Source: Coniochaeta sp. PMI_546
Lineage: Eukaryota > Ascomycota > Sordariomycetes > Coniochaetales > Coniochaetaceae
Length of the DNA stretch: 64,000 nucleotides
Assembly (NCBI GenBank): GCA_021432605.1
Contig: MU271165.1
Location: 177,643-241,642, forward strand
Reading direction: 5' to 3'
Positions 41,463 to 52,909 of this stretch are shown in pieces (within the stretch, counting starts at the first letter, position 1; the number at the start of each line of letters is the position of its first letter). The notes beneath the pieces were generated by a model. That model saw only the letters and a program-made list of their open reading frames with translations, searched no databases and was not told the DNA's origin. A program made the position numbers and the translations under genes.

Positions 41463-41921
41463 GCACGAGGTTCGGTTTATCGGTAACTGGCGTTATTCAA
41501 GTTAGAGAAAAGACTCGGAAAGCCTTGCTTATATACCAAGCGATGCCTGACATGGGAGTTGATAGACTCGGTATCTGGATTTGTTGATTTGCAACGCTTT
41601 CGTATTGGGTCATGTATCTGACAGCCATGCTCAAAGCAAAGCTTGGAAAAGACTGCATCCCCAATGAACAACTACTACTGATGCGCTCGACAAGACATTC
41701 ATCCTCCAAACAAGTCCTCCGCAGCCACGGTTCCTAATAACTCCAAGAGTAAAAACGAGAGGTGTCATGATTGCCCATCGAGGCAAGTCCCACCATTCCT
41801 CGTGTCCTCCATCCATGATAATGCAACGACGAGTCGAATCCTCCACCATCCGCTCCAGCAAGCATGCACTTTCACCTCCCTCACTGAGATCCCATGGCAC
41901 AGGCGGTCACATATCCCCATC
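41463..41921. other. intergenic between convergent genes
   Basis: Shared 3' region of LCL2 and the phosphatase inhibitor gene. Confidence 0.45.
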
Positions 41922-42886
41922 CTACTCCTCCTCCGGGTCCTCCAGCTCCTCAGGATGGCCCAAGAACTTAGCCACATTCTTCATCTCGTAGTGCTTCTTC
42001 CGCATCTCCTGGAAGCGGTGATGCTTCTCCCTCTCCTCGGGCGTCATGCCGGCCGTCTCGTCGTCCTCGTCGCCGTGCCCGCTCCCGCTGCTATTGACGT
42101 GGACCGCGCGCGGCCTCTTCTCGAACTCGTGCTCGGGGACCTCCTCCTCGGGCTCGCCGAGGCTCAGGCCGGGGATCTCGTCCTCGGCCGGCCCGCGCGG
42201 CTTCTTGTGGTGCGACCCGTGGTGCGCGCCCTCCACGCCGTCGATGCGGTCCAGCTCATCCACGTCCATGGGCGTGACCAGGCGCTCGATCTCGTCGTCC
42301 GAGGGATCCTCCATGGGGTCGTAGTGCTTGGCGTAGGGGGTCTTGGGCTCCGTGATCTTCATCGTGCTGCTGCGCTCTTGCTCGGTCAGGTAGAGGTTCG
42401 CCTCGTCCCACTTCAGGCGCATGTTGTTGTCGTTCTCCTCGCCGCCTATCGACGGGGTGCGGCTGCTCTGCCGGCGCGAGATGCCGCCCGGCCGGCTGAC
42501 GGCTGACGACGAGCGGCGGTGGCCGGCATTGTAGTGCGTGTTGGCGATGGTGATCTCTTTGGGATCCTTGAGCTCTGCCAGCTCCGGTGATTGTGCGACG
42601 GGTGCGGGTGGTGGAGAGCGCTGGTACGAGTTCTTGAGGATGCCTGATTTGGATAAGTATAACTGTCAGTGACTAGTACACAGATGCAGCTAGAGACGCG
42701 GGAAAGCAGCTGCGCGGTGAGCTGACGATGACCTCATCTTGCTGACGGCACGGCTGAGACCCTTCTTGCGTGCGCTGTGCGGGGTTTGGAAGCGGATCGT
42801 GGCCGTTGGTACTCACCCTTTGGCCGTTTGGCATTTTGAGGGGGAGGGGTGTGAGGTGTCGGGCTTGACTCTACGACGGCAGACAT
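41922..42886 (-). CDS. GLC8: protein phosphatase inhibitor 2 / Glc8
   Basis: Exons 42886-42817 and 42643-41922 (173 nt intron) give 263 residues. The three PP1-contact motifs of inhibitor-2 are present: KGILK at 23-27 (split by the intron), the KWDEANL block at 101-107 and the HYEMKN helix near the C-terminus (RFQEMRKKHYEMKN). EPKTPY around Thr125 is the site phosphorylated by GSK3/Pho85-type kinases in this family. The rest is acidic and disordered, as usual. Glc8 regulates PP1 (Glc7) in glycogen and chromosome control. Neighbouring genes on the same side show no link. Confidence 0.93.
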
Positions 42887-44013
42887 TGTGATTGATGTGC
42901 TGTGGAACGGGTTGTTTGGGTCGGAAGTCGGAAGATCTGTCTGAAGGGCAGAGAGGTTGAGAGACGTTGGGATCGATGTCTTCTTTAAGGTTGGCGGTTA
43001 CACAGCGTGAATGGCTGAAGGAGAAGGTGGCTCAAACATTCGCTTGCGTGGTGGGGTGACTTGGTGATGAGTTAGGAACGGCTGCACCGTAGCGGGAGCT
43101 TGCGCACTTATCAGTTTGATAATGCAGTCGTTTGCGGGGCGCAATTCGCGGCTGGGGAATCTTCAAGTTCGATCTTGAATTCTCGGAAAATCTGAAAACA
43201 GATGCCCCAGGGAGAAGAAGAGCATAACAGTTGATACCTTAACATGTACACCTATGATAGCAATCTTCCGGGCCTGTTCTAGATCTGCCACAAGACGCCA
43301 CCTTCCGACCTGCACTGCTTCTCTCGTGAAGATATGTTTTGCTTCTCTTTACGAGTGAGTCCTTCAAGCTCGTGATGGCATCCTGTCTCGATCTGAGCAT
43401 GACGCAGTGGCAGATGACCGCGAGCGGGTGGAGCGATTTTGGAGGCCTTCTAACGGGCTAGGGTCACTGGTACTTGATATTAGGTGCATCCTTGGGCACA
43501 CAATATGTAACCCCAACCTCCTCTGCTAATCCATATCTGACTGGTCTTGCATGTGAGACCACTAATTCTCACAGCACAACCTGATCCATTACATCATTGT
43601 GCACCCGCCCCAGCAACGGCAATGCAACAGCAACAGCAACAACAGGATATCATGCCCTCTACACGTAGAAAGACGCCATGCTTACCCTAGTGACATTCAG
43701 ACTACCTCCTCCGGGGTATTAAACTCTAGTAGGTACACTACTGTACCCCAGACGGCGGCGTCCACTGCATGATATCTGCACCTAGCAGCGCTGACAGACG
43801 GACTGCTTGCATACAAGACGGGAAGGAGCAAGTTCCTGCTTCTCGAGTCGCGTGCCAATGAGGACGCCTCCAAGCCACACACACACAGAGGGATGAGACT
43901 TGTCTTGGCAATCATAATCAAGGCCAGGAGATGTGAATATGAGCATCTGAACTCAGCATGGTCGTTTGTAATCAGTCCGAACACCTGCATCCGGTCTTGC
44001 CAGCACAGCATGA
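42887..44013. other. long intergenic region with CAA/CAG microsatellite
   Basis: No gene seen in 1.1 kb. A (CAACAG)n-like run lies at about 43618-43650. Confidence 0.5.
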
Positions 44014-45737
44014 TCAAACACCGACGACATCCCCAACCCTCCACGGCCCCAAATCCATCTCCTCATCCTCCCTCTCCTCCTCGCCCACCGGCCTCGCAAA
44101 CTCCGTCAGAAACCGAACCATCCACCTATCCATCCGAAAACTCGTGTCCATGCTCCGTCTACATAGACTGTGAAATGTTCTCAACCTGGCAAAACACACC
44201 TCCAGCGCAGGCCAGTACTCCCTCAGCGCAACCAGCACCTTGAAATTCTCCTCCAACTGCCGCCTTGCCGCGTCGAGCTCGCCCTGGTCCGTCTCAAACA
44301 GCAGCGTGTGGATGAACACCGACGATGCCACCACGGTGATGTGGCCCACCATGTTATACCGCACGTCGCAGCCCGGCGTGGAGTTGGCCGTGGCGATTAT
44401 CCGCGACAGCGACATGGCGAACCACTTGCATTTCCTAGCGTAGTCCTCCGCGTGCGGCTGGAACGCCGTCGGCGTGTTCGGGCTCTGCCCGTCCTGCCGC
44501 TGCTGGCGCTGCTCCTCGTCCAGGTACGGGTAGAAGAGGAGCTGGCCGAAGTGGTAGTATCCCAGGTAGATGGCGACGAAGATGCGGCCTAGACCCTGTG
44601 AGGCGAAGAGGTGCAGGTTCTCGGGCGTGTCGCGGAGGTTGGACGGTAGGGCCGCCTCCCAGGACTCGAGGCGGAGTGATAAGGTTTGGGCTGTGTCTGC
44701 GAAGTGTGCGTCGCCTTCTGGAGAGTTGAGTTGCTTGATTGCGTCGTTCACTTCGAGGAGGATGCCGTTGAGCTTGATCATTTGTGCGAGGAGGGAGTCC
44801 TCGCGACTCTGGGAGGGAGTAAACTCCAGGGGGTTGCAGTTGTTGGCGGTCATATTCAGGAAGGTCGCCTCGTCCATGGGATAAGGGACAGCTTCACGCC
44901 GGGTCATCTCCCTGGGTAGGTTGATACCTGCTGAGGACCAGACGTCGATCATGCAAAGTGTCCAGTAAACTGCACCGCATATGGCGTTAAGACTACTCAG
45001 CACATGGTACGGCAGAGCACTCACCTCTCAGGTTCACCTCCCTCTCAAGCGGGTTAGACACCGGTAGGTTGGGTAGGTCTAAATAATTAGCTATCCTGCA
45101 AGCCGCAGAGTAGTACACCGATTCAGCAGCCGCCTCTCCCTCAACAATAGCCGCTGCTCCAAGCAGCACACACGCCTGGATCGTCGTGACCGATATGTCC
45201 CTCAGATTAAGTAGAGTGTTGCTCTTGAACGCAAAATGCTCTCCTCTCGTCGTAGGCGGTATCCGGTCAAAGAACGGATTCGTCGAGAACCGCGCCGACA
45301 GCGCCATCATAGCATACACTATGACGGGCGGAGCATTCCCTTGGTGCAGGTCCAGGATGAAGCTCGGCCTGTGGAAGAGGGAGTGGAACTGGTCGTGGAT
45401 GTACTTGAAGTAGAGCTCGACCAGCTCAAAGGTCAAGGCCTTGTCGGGGACATCTGTAGCCGGAGATGTCCTCCGGGCCAAAGTAGGCACCGATTGCCTC
45501 GGCTGTTTGGGGGAATTGCTCGTCGGGCGAGGACGACCAGGTCTGTGGATGGAGCCGGAGCGTAGACATGCTATGTTCTGATCCGAGCAGTAGGCACAGC
45601 TGCCGCCGTCCTGAGGGACCAGACATTTCCGGCGACGATTCCTGTTCTTGTGTATCAGTAATTGTTACACGGTATGTATTACGGAACATGAGGTCGCAAT
45701 CTCACCGACATGCAGCACAGGCAGTTGAATATCTCAT
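44014..45737 (-). CDS. Zn2Cys6 transcription factor next to alpha-galactosidase
   Basis: Exons 45737-45706, 45641-45025 and 44969-44014 join in phase to 534 residues. Exon 1 is only 32 nt and codes MRYSTACAAC; an in-frame stop upstream and no other ATG fix this start. Zinc cluster: Cys7-x2-Cys10-x6-Cys17-x8-Cys26-x2-Cys29-x6-Cys36. The regulatory domain follows (ELVELYFKYIHDQFHSLFHRPSF at about 83-105, CRIANYLDLPNLP, REVNLRVYWTLCMIDVWSSAGINLPREM). The first intron again falls just before the third Cys. It starts only 246 bases downstream of the alpha-galactosidase stop on the same strand, so it may control that enzyme and the transporter. Confidence 0.92.
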
Positions 45738-45982
45738 GTTTGTGTCATATGAGGGAGGAAGCTCACGGTCCTCGATTTTGGGTCTTCCCCGCTTCCACAA
45801 CTTGGCCTAGTACAAAGTCAGGCACCTAGTGCTTGTGGTGAACATTGACTGTGGGGAAAAGGAGCACGAGACGGGACTCTGGCAATGTCAGGGGGGCATT
45901 CTCAGCATCTATAATTCTATGTTTTGTCCTAATATCCTACGTTATCATCTCTATGGCTGAATGACCCGTATCTAGGTCTCGA

Positions 45983-47584
45983 TTATAGCTCTCTGTGCAC
46001 CGAGTACCTCTTAATCTCTCCGCCATTGTTGCGCAACCTGAACACCTCTACGCTATGTCGCTTGACGGTGGCTTTCAATGTCCCCTGAGCCTCAACCTCG
46101 CCAATCTTGACGCCAAATAGCCTGCTGTCTTCCGCCTTGAGACCGTCGGCGTAGCTAAGCTCGGTAGCGTTATACCAGGCCGCCGCCTTCTGCGCCTCTG
46201 CTATGCCGACGCCCGCTTCACTCGCGTCAACCAGCTTCTGCGCTATCTTCTCACTCATGCGCCCAGCCCAGAGATCGTAGACCTCCCAGGCCAGCTTCAC
46301 CTGGGCAGCTGATCCCTCGGGTCCATCGTCCACAAAGATCTCATCCAGGCTCGCCTCCATCTTCAGGTCCTCGTCGCCGGCGTTCAAGAAGGCCACAACC
46401 TGATCGCCATTTGCCAGTGGCCCGGACCATACGTGAGCCTCACCAACCCCGTACTTGTCCTTCTTTACATCGAGATCAATCCGGATCCGATGGGCAGACC
46501 GACCAGCGGGGTCTTGATTGATGGCAATTATTGCCGGGTTGTTGAGGATCGTCAGGGCAGATGCAGGCAGATGCCTGATATCGGCTCCGATGAGCAGAGG
46601 CGACTTGACGAGAGCCCACATAGAGAAGTGTGCCTTGTATTCGTCGTCCGTCATGCCGCCCTGGCCGACCTCGAGCATGTCGAGATCGTTCCAGCCACCT
46701 GGCTGGCCGCGATCTGTATACGGAGCGACCTTATTGAGGATGTTTAGCACCGAGCAGTGCGATCCGGGGGCGATGCAGTGGGGGTCGCGGGGATCGTCGC
46801 AGCTGCAGAGGACGTCTGGCCGAGTGAATGAGTCGTAGATGTCGCCCGACATGCGCCACGAGTTCGCAATCGACATGCCCCAGGTATGAGTAAGGTCCTC
46901 GCCCCAGTTACACAAAGAGTACAGCATTGGACGGCCCGTGGCGTTCAAGGCCTTGGCCATGACGTCGTAGCGGTCGTACGAGATCTTGGGAGTCCCATGC
47001 CGGCCCATGGAGTAACAGTTGTCGTATTTCAGATAATCGACATCCCAAGAGGCAAAGGATTTCGCATCGTGCTCCTCGTGGTCAAGAGACCCGGCTGCAG
47101 TTGGTTAGACCTGGACTTCTCCACCTTGGGCTGGCAAACATACCATAGCGAGCACACGTATACTCTCCAGCACTGGAGTACATGCCGTATAGTAAGCCCT
47201 TCTCGTGGATAGAATCCGCGACGAACTTCATGCCGCGCGGGAATCTTTTGCTGTCTGCGACGAGGTAGCCATCCTCGTCACGTCCATCAGACCAGCAGTC
47301 GTCCAGGACAACATAATTGTACCCGACGTCCCGAAGACCAAGATCGAGCAGCTTCTGCGATGTTTCAAGCAGCAGTTCCTCTGAGACGTCACAACCAAGA
47401 GAGTTCCAGTTGTTCTATTCGACAGTCAGCGCCAGCTCAGCAGCGCTTGACTTGGTACAAGGAAAGGATGATGGCTTACCCATCCAAGCTGTGGTGTTTG
47501 AGCAAGTCCGTTGTTGACCGCCACTGCCACGCGGAGCAAGACTGACCATGCTGCGGCTTGGATGCCGTGTTTTGCTGGTGCCAT
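45983..47584 (-). CDS. alpha-galactosidase, GH27
   Basis: Exons 47584-47480, 47414-47144 and 47094-45983 give 495 residues. GH27 signatures are in order: TPQLGWNNWNSLGC at the first splice, NYVVLDDCWSDGRD, GLLYGMYSSAGEYTCARYAGSLDHEEHDA, LKYDNC with nucleophile Asp near 150, WRMSGDI with acid/base Asp near 210, and WNDLDMLEVGQGGMTDDEYKAHFSMWALVKSPLLIGADI. It hydrolyses terminal alpha-galactose of melibiose, raffinose or galactomannan. The leader MAPAKHGIQAAAWSVLLRVAVAV is a weak signal peptide, probably secreted. Start set at 47584, the first in-frame ATG. Divergent from the sugar transporter. Confidence 0.94.
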
Positions 47585-48608
47585 GGCGAAGAAAGCTGAG
47601 AAGACAGTTGAGAAGGACGACACACTCGAGACCAGCGTCGCTTTAGAAGAACCGGCTTCCAAATGTTAGGCGTCGGCTGTTGCTCAGATGCAAAGACTGA
47701 ATGAGAACGTCTGTCCTTGCTAGACTACATCAACTTTTGATGTCGATTGGACCTTAAGTAGAGGCCGATGGGTTACCCCGTCTTTCTGCGTCTATGCCGA
47801 TCCGGAGATACTCCATTGTTTCTGCATCAGACCCGTCCAACTCTGCCGCGACGTGTCCCCGTGAGCGCGACGAGACCCGACAACGGCGTCAGTATCGTCC
47901 AGTCAAGGCCGCTCTAGCGGCGGAGATGCGTGAATGCCGCATGCCAAGCACGATATGCAACCTCCACGATGCGGTTGATGGCAACCTTGGTGCTCTGGAA
48001 CTAGCCGACGCTACGGATCATGCAGTGGACAGAAGCGGTCTTCAGTAACGGAGCGCACGCTAACCTTAGCGTCGGGATGAAGGCAATGCAATTGGTGAGA
48101 TTGTCAACGGTCTTGACAGGGTATCGACAGGCTCCAATGAGAGACAGGGAAAGCCGCCCTGGGCTGCTGACAAGTTTTCCTGGGGAAAATGCCACCCCCG
48201 TGACATTTTCTCACTGTGGACTCGTGCGGCATGGGAGATCTAGGCCAGTTCTGACGCCCCTGCTCCAGGTCGCTCTTCAATGTTCCCGCTCAGCAGGTTC
48301 GCCATCTCCTGCATCTGCAGCCGTCCATCCCACTCGGAATCTATTTCCCCAAACGCGGCATTTGCTGCCCACTGCACACCTTTTACTGGCATGCTGCACA
48401 TGGCGGAGAAGAAACCCACCCCCGCACTTTCCCCGGACTGCTCATCGATCCACCGATCTTGATCCATAGCCGCTCGCGTGGTTTCGTCTGGCCAATTGGC
48501 CGGCGGTATCGCCGACAAGGGGCGACGTAGAGGGCACGGCCGATGGTGTTTAGGTTGATGAACATCAGGTGAACCTTAATCGGGTCGAGGAATATATAAA
48601 CAGAGGAG
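47585..48608. promoter_or_regulatory. 1 kb divergent promoter, alpha-galactosidase / sugar transporter
   Basis: Contains an inverted repeat GCCGCT-CT-AGCGGC (47908-47921; CCG-N6-CGG), a perfect 12-bp palindrome GGCCAATTGGCC (48490-48501) with CCAAT on both strands, the overlapping CGGCG-GTAT-CGCCG (48501-48514), a CTGGGG at 48180-48185, and paired CreA-type SYGGRG sites on the minus strand at 48420-48425 and 48431-48436. TATATAAA lies at 48593-48600. No gene accepted inside. Confidence 0.5.
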
Positions 48609-50522
48609 ATGGCCTCCTCGTCGAGGGATGAAGTCCAGTTCCGGCAGCTCTCATCACGGCGATCATCAATAGAATCATCGTCATCAGCCGACCGAGAAGA
48701 ACTCCATTCCCTGCTATCTGGATCCCACGCCGGGTCCGACTCTGAGATCGAGATGGATGAGAAGCACGACCACTCGACAACCACTCAGCTGGAGCACTCC
48801 AGCAGCCTCCAGTATGATGGTACTATCAAGCCCGACGTCGTCGAGGCCCGAGCCAAGGAGCACATCGAGGTCGAACACTCGCTCAGTCTGTGGCAGGCCA
48901 TCAAGTCCTGTCCTATGGCCATCTTCTGGTGCCTCATGGTATCGATGTGTGTTGTAAGTAGAAGAAACCATGACATCCTGAATCGTAGAGGCTAACGACG
49001 GACCCCTAGATCATGGAAGGCTATGACACCATCTTGATCGGCAACTTCTATGCCTACCCCCAGTTTGCCGCCAAGTACGGCCAGTTCATTGATGAGCATG
49101 GACAGCACCAACTCTCCGCAGCCTGGCAGGCCGGCCTCGGTAACGCCTCAGGTGTCGGATGCTTCTTCGGAGTCATGCTGAACGGCTACCTGGTCAACAT
49201 CTTCGGACAGAAGCGTGTCTTGCTCGGTGCCCTGATGGTCCTCTCTTGCACCATCTTCATGACGTTCCTCGCTCCGAACATCATCGTGCTGATGGTGGGA
49301 GAGCTGCTCTGCGGTCTGCCCTGGGGCATCTTTGCCTCCTCTGCGCCCGCGTATGCCTCCGAGGTGCTTCCTATGACCATTCGCGTGTATCTGACCTCTT
49401 ACACCAACATGTGCTTCATCATCGGGCAGCTGATTGCAGCCGGTGTGCTGGCCGGACTCGTGAACCGCCCTGACGAATGGGCTTACCGAATTCCCTTCGC
49501 CCTCCAATGGATGTGGCCCGCAATAGTCAGTTCCCTTGCGCCGTTGTCGTTTTCTCGATGATATTCGCTAACAATAGTACCGACAGTTAATTCCAATCCT
49601 CTTCTTCGCTCCCGAGTCGCCTTGGCATCTTGTCCGCCAGGGCAGAATCAACGAAGCCGAGAGATCCCTGGAACGACTCTACCGCAAGGGTGCCGTCGGG
49701 GTCAACATCAAGGCTACACTGGCTGACATCATCCACACTAACGACCTGGAGGAAGAACTCACATCTGGCACGAGCTACCTCGACTGCTTCCGCGGCGTCG
49801 AGCGTCGTCGGACAGAGATCGCCTGCGTCGCCTTTGCCGGCCAGGTCCTTTCGGGCTCCAGCTTCGCGTACAACTCGACCTACTTCTTCCAGCAGGTCGG
49901 CCTTTCGACCGACACCACCTACAAGCTCAACACGGGTGGCACCGCCATGGCCCTATTTGGTACCCTCGTCAACTGGTTTCTGCTGATGCCGTATTTTGGC
50001 CGCCGTAGCATCTACATTGTCGGCATGTTCACCATGTCCATGATTCTCTTCGTCATCGGCATTCTCAACGTCTGGACCGACAGGGAGTCGATCGGCATGG
50101 CCCAAGCAGTCCTCACTCTAGCATGGACATTCTGCTTCCAGCTGTCGGCCGGGCAGCTCGGGTGGTCTCTCCCCGCCGAGGTGGGCTCCACGCGTCTGCG
50201 GCAGAAGACCGTCTGTCTCGCGCGGAACGCCTACTATATCTGCTCAGTCATCGCTGGTGTCCTGCAGCCGTACTTCATGAACCCCCAACAGCTAAATCTC
50301 CGCGGCTTCGCAGGCTTTGTATGGGGGTCGACAGCGTTCCTGGTCTTTCTGTGGGCTGTGTTCCGGCTACCGGAGACAAAGGGCCGCACGTACGAGGAGC
50401 TGGATTGGTTGTTTGCCAAGCGCACGCCGACGTGGAAGTTCAAGAAGGCGCAGGTCGATATCTTTGACCGTGACGAGAGGCAGAAGCTGGAGTATGGGCT
50501 GAGGAATACTGCTCCAGCGTGA
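48609..50522 (+). CDS. MFS sugar transporter (alpha-glucoside/galactoside permease-like)
   Basis: Exons 48609-48953, 49010-49525 and 49587-50522 give 598 residues; 12 membrane segments. Sugar-porter motifs: MEGYDT in TM1, FGQKR in loop 2-3, PESPWHL after TM6, FGRR in loop 8-9 and PETKGRTYEELDWLF after TM12. The fungal maltose/alpha-glucoside permease subgroup has the same IMEGYDTILIGNFYAYPQF start. TATATAAA ends only 9 bases before the ATG, so transcription likely starts past it and the real start may be Met49 at 48753 (550 residues, normal length). The divergent alpha-galactosidase and adjacent Zn2Cys6 factor suggest galactosides as substrate. Confidence 0.92.
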
Positions 50523-50888
50523 TAGGGGGTGTGATTGTTGTTCCGAGCAGTAGGCATCTCATGTCCGCAGGTCAATACATGAAGTTCGATTTAGGCACCT
50601 CTCGTGTATGCCTTATGTGACATCAAGACTGACTGAATAGCAACTGAAAGGGCAAGGCGATAAGCCTCCTTTGTTATCGCCAGATCCGACATTTAACCAG
50701 GCAAAGTGAAGTTGGAAGCTCTCATTTCCGAGGGAATACAGACACCAGTCACTGTCTACTCTCCGCTGGCTCAACTCTGTTAAACTACTTCGTCCCAACC
50801 ATTCCGCAATCTTGTTTCTCTTCCTTCCTTCAACCTCTTCGTCAAGCACATCCAATTGTAAGCGTCATCTCGAATCATCCGTCTCAAG
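50523..50888. other. intergenic
   Basis: 3' end of the transporter and promoter of the BTB gene. Nothing else seen. Confidence 0.45.
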
Positions 50889-52088
50889 ATGACCTCCTCA
50901 GCAGTGGTTCTCGCCACAAAGCCTCCGGCACGTGTCCTAACCTACATTGACCCCGACGGAGACTTGCGGCTGGAGATCGGCCCCAACAATGTGGCCTTTA
51001 TCGTCTGTTCCAGAGCGCTTTGTCGAGCTTCGCCCGTGTTCAAGATGATGCTTCGCGGAGGATTTGCCGAGTCAAAGCCAACCCACGGCGAATGGCTGGT
51101 GAAGCTGCCCGAAGACCACCCGGGAGCATTGTTTATCTTGTTCAACATAATTCACGGCAACTTCGATAGAATCCCCCAGATCCTGGTCGAAGAGAAGCTC
51201 TACTACCTCACCATCATGACGGACAAGTATGACATGACAAAGTCTCTCCGCCCATGGGCTGCCCGTTGGCTGGAGCGCATCGCGGACGCCGGAAGGACTC
51301 TTAATACTGGGGCCCGGAGGATTTGGATCGCTTGGGAGCTGGGCGATGTTAAGCTCTTTGAGTGGGAGGCTCAATACCTGCTTCTCAACTCTGAGACAGA
51401 CCTCTTTGGTGGCGGTGAGTCATACAACACACAGCTCAGTGCTACCGCGGAGACGTTGGAAACTCTGGGAGTTCTCGGTATGTTCAGTTGCCTCTGCCCA
51501 TGTTCACATCGTCCTAATATCAAAACACAATTGGTAGAGGCACTCGAATTTCGAAGAACTCAGATGGTCGCCGCGCTCCTGCGTCCAGTCATGCAGCTTC
51601 TTTACTATCTGATGGGCATCGGTCAGGGTAGACTAGCAATTTGTGGAGACAGTCGAGGCCCTTCCTTGGCTGCTGACGATCATTCCGCTTGTCGGGCGGC
51701 TGTTCGAGCGAGTCTAGTCGAGGCGTTGACTGCAGCCAACCTATACCCGCTGCCAGCACCAGATCACTATCACGGCACGGTCAGAGCCCTGTATCATAGT
51801 CTTATGGGCGTAGCCTCTGATATCCAGGTGATGGACTCAGAGCCGCAGCCTCTGCCGCAGCAGTCTCACTCTGGCACCCCCAGCGGTTTGGCGGGCACGG
51901 TAGCCAAGCATTGCACGGATGATAACCGCGAAGCTGAGACACGACTAGACCATTCCGGCTGTGACCCTTCGGCGAAGTTGAGCAGGGAGCTTGAAAGTGC
52001 ATATCGCACACTTCCAGTTCTGGTCGACGAGACGCACATGGCCCATATGGAGACCCAGGCGGAAAAATCGAGAATGGTGCTAATCTGA
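50889..52088 (+). CDS. BTB-domain protein with a stop-free 60 nt intron
   Basis: Read straight through it is 399 residues; with an intron at 51478-51537 (GTATGT...TGGTAG, exactly 60 nt and free of stops) it is 379, exons 50889-51477 and 51538-52088. I favour splicing, since CTC-G/AG-GCA restores VLEALEFRR, while the retained 20 residues (Cys-rich, SCLCPCSH) are unlike the rest. The N-terminal half is a fungal BTB-like domain: IDPDGDLRLEIG, FIVCSRALCRASPVFKMML, WLVKLPEDHPGALFILFNIIHG and KLYYLTIMTDKYDMTKSLRPWAARWL. The C-terminal half is unrecognised. Likely a protein-interaction adaptor in the nucleus or cytosol. Confidence 0.85.
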   Translation: MTSSAVVLATKPPARVLTYIDPDGDLRLEIGPNNVAFIVCSRALCRASPVFKMMLRGGFAESKPTHGEWLVKLPEDHPGALFILFNIIHGNFDRIPQILVEEKLYYLTIMTDKYDMTKSLRPWAARWLERIADAGRTLNTGARRIWIAWELGDVKLFEWEAQYLLLNSETDLFGGGESYNTQLSATAETLETLGVLGMFSCLCPCSHRPNIKTQLVEALEFRRTQMVAALLRPVMQLLYYLMGIGQGRLAICGDSRGPSLAADDHSACRAAVRASLVEALTAANLYPLPAPDHYHGTVRALYHSLMGVASDIQVMDSEPQPLPQQSHSGTPSGLAGTVAKHCTDDNREAETRLDHSGCDPSAKLSRELESAYRTLPVLVDETHMAHMETQAEKSRMVLI

Positions 52089-52909
52089 GAAGCTATCCTC
52101 GTTTCTTTGGACGAACATGACTAGGCTGTTCGGGTTGAGATGAGGTTTCTGGTTGTATGGTAATCATGACTCGTGCTCAGCACCTGTTATGGAAACACAT
52201 GGAAGGCAGTGTAGGTGCTGGAAAGAGGGTGTCTGCTTCAGGCATATGATACGGAACAGCGGATCTTGTGCCACATGTCAAGTGCTCAGAAGGGATTGGA
52301 GGATTGATGAAGCAACTTGAGGAAGCAACGCTGTCACATCGTTTCAGGGATGCCCCAAAGGAGATCAGGGGCAGCTAGTAAAGGGTTCGTTATTAAGGCA
52401 GAAATCATCATCCATATCAAAATGATCGGGCTTTCGAACTGCGTGACTGCTCTTTTGAGTTCCTGCCCTTGTATTCCTTGCTTCTCGACCCCATTTCATA
52501 AGATCGATTTCTAAACATCGACCCAAGATCGCCCATAATAATTAATTATGTGTCGTCTATCTCTCTTTATAGCTCTTCTTAAGTAAGGTGTATGAGGTTG
52601 ACGACCCTTACATTGCTGCCATTGTAAGATTCTACTCTCCTGGCGAGTCAGAGGAACCTGATTAACCCGTCCTTAACCAGCTATGGCATCTGCTAATTAT
52701 TTAGGCGCCTCTGACAGTCCTGTCCCTCGTTGAGAGTGCAGGGAATGAGAAGGTGGCTGTGAATGCATCTGTTTAGCTCCTGCGATACCTTCAGCATTCT
52801 TATTTCCCACAACAATCATTTCATAAGCTGAGCATCGAAACCTCCTAAATGTAGCTCGAAAAAGGCCCATGTACACTGGACTATGAGACCTGTACACGAT
52901 AGCAACGCC
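52089..52909. other. intergenic
   Basis: No gene recognised. Around 52520-52600 the DNA turns more AT-rich, but without clear repeat structure. Confidence 0.45.

Noticed and set aside
41802-42506. 234-codon plus-strand open frame
   Set aside because: Antisense to the Glc8-like gene; Leu/Arg/Val-only sequence without protein-like motifs.
43618-43650. CAA/CAG run as possible coding poly-Gln
   Set aside because: No surrounding open frame or splice signals; treated as a microsatellite.
48240-48518. 92-codon minus-strand frame in the divergent promoter
   Set aside because: Overlaps the CCAAT, CGG and CreA-type sites; no homologue recognised and no splice partner.
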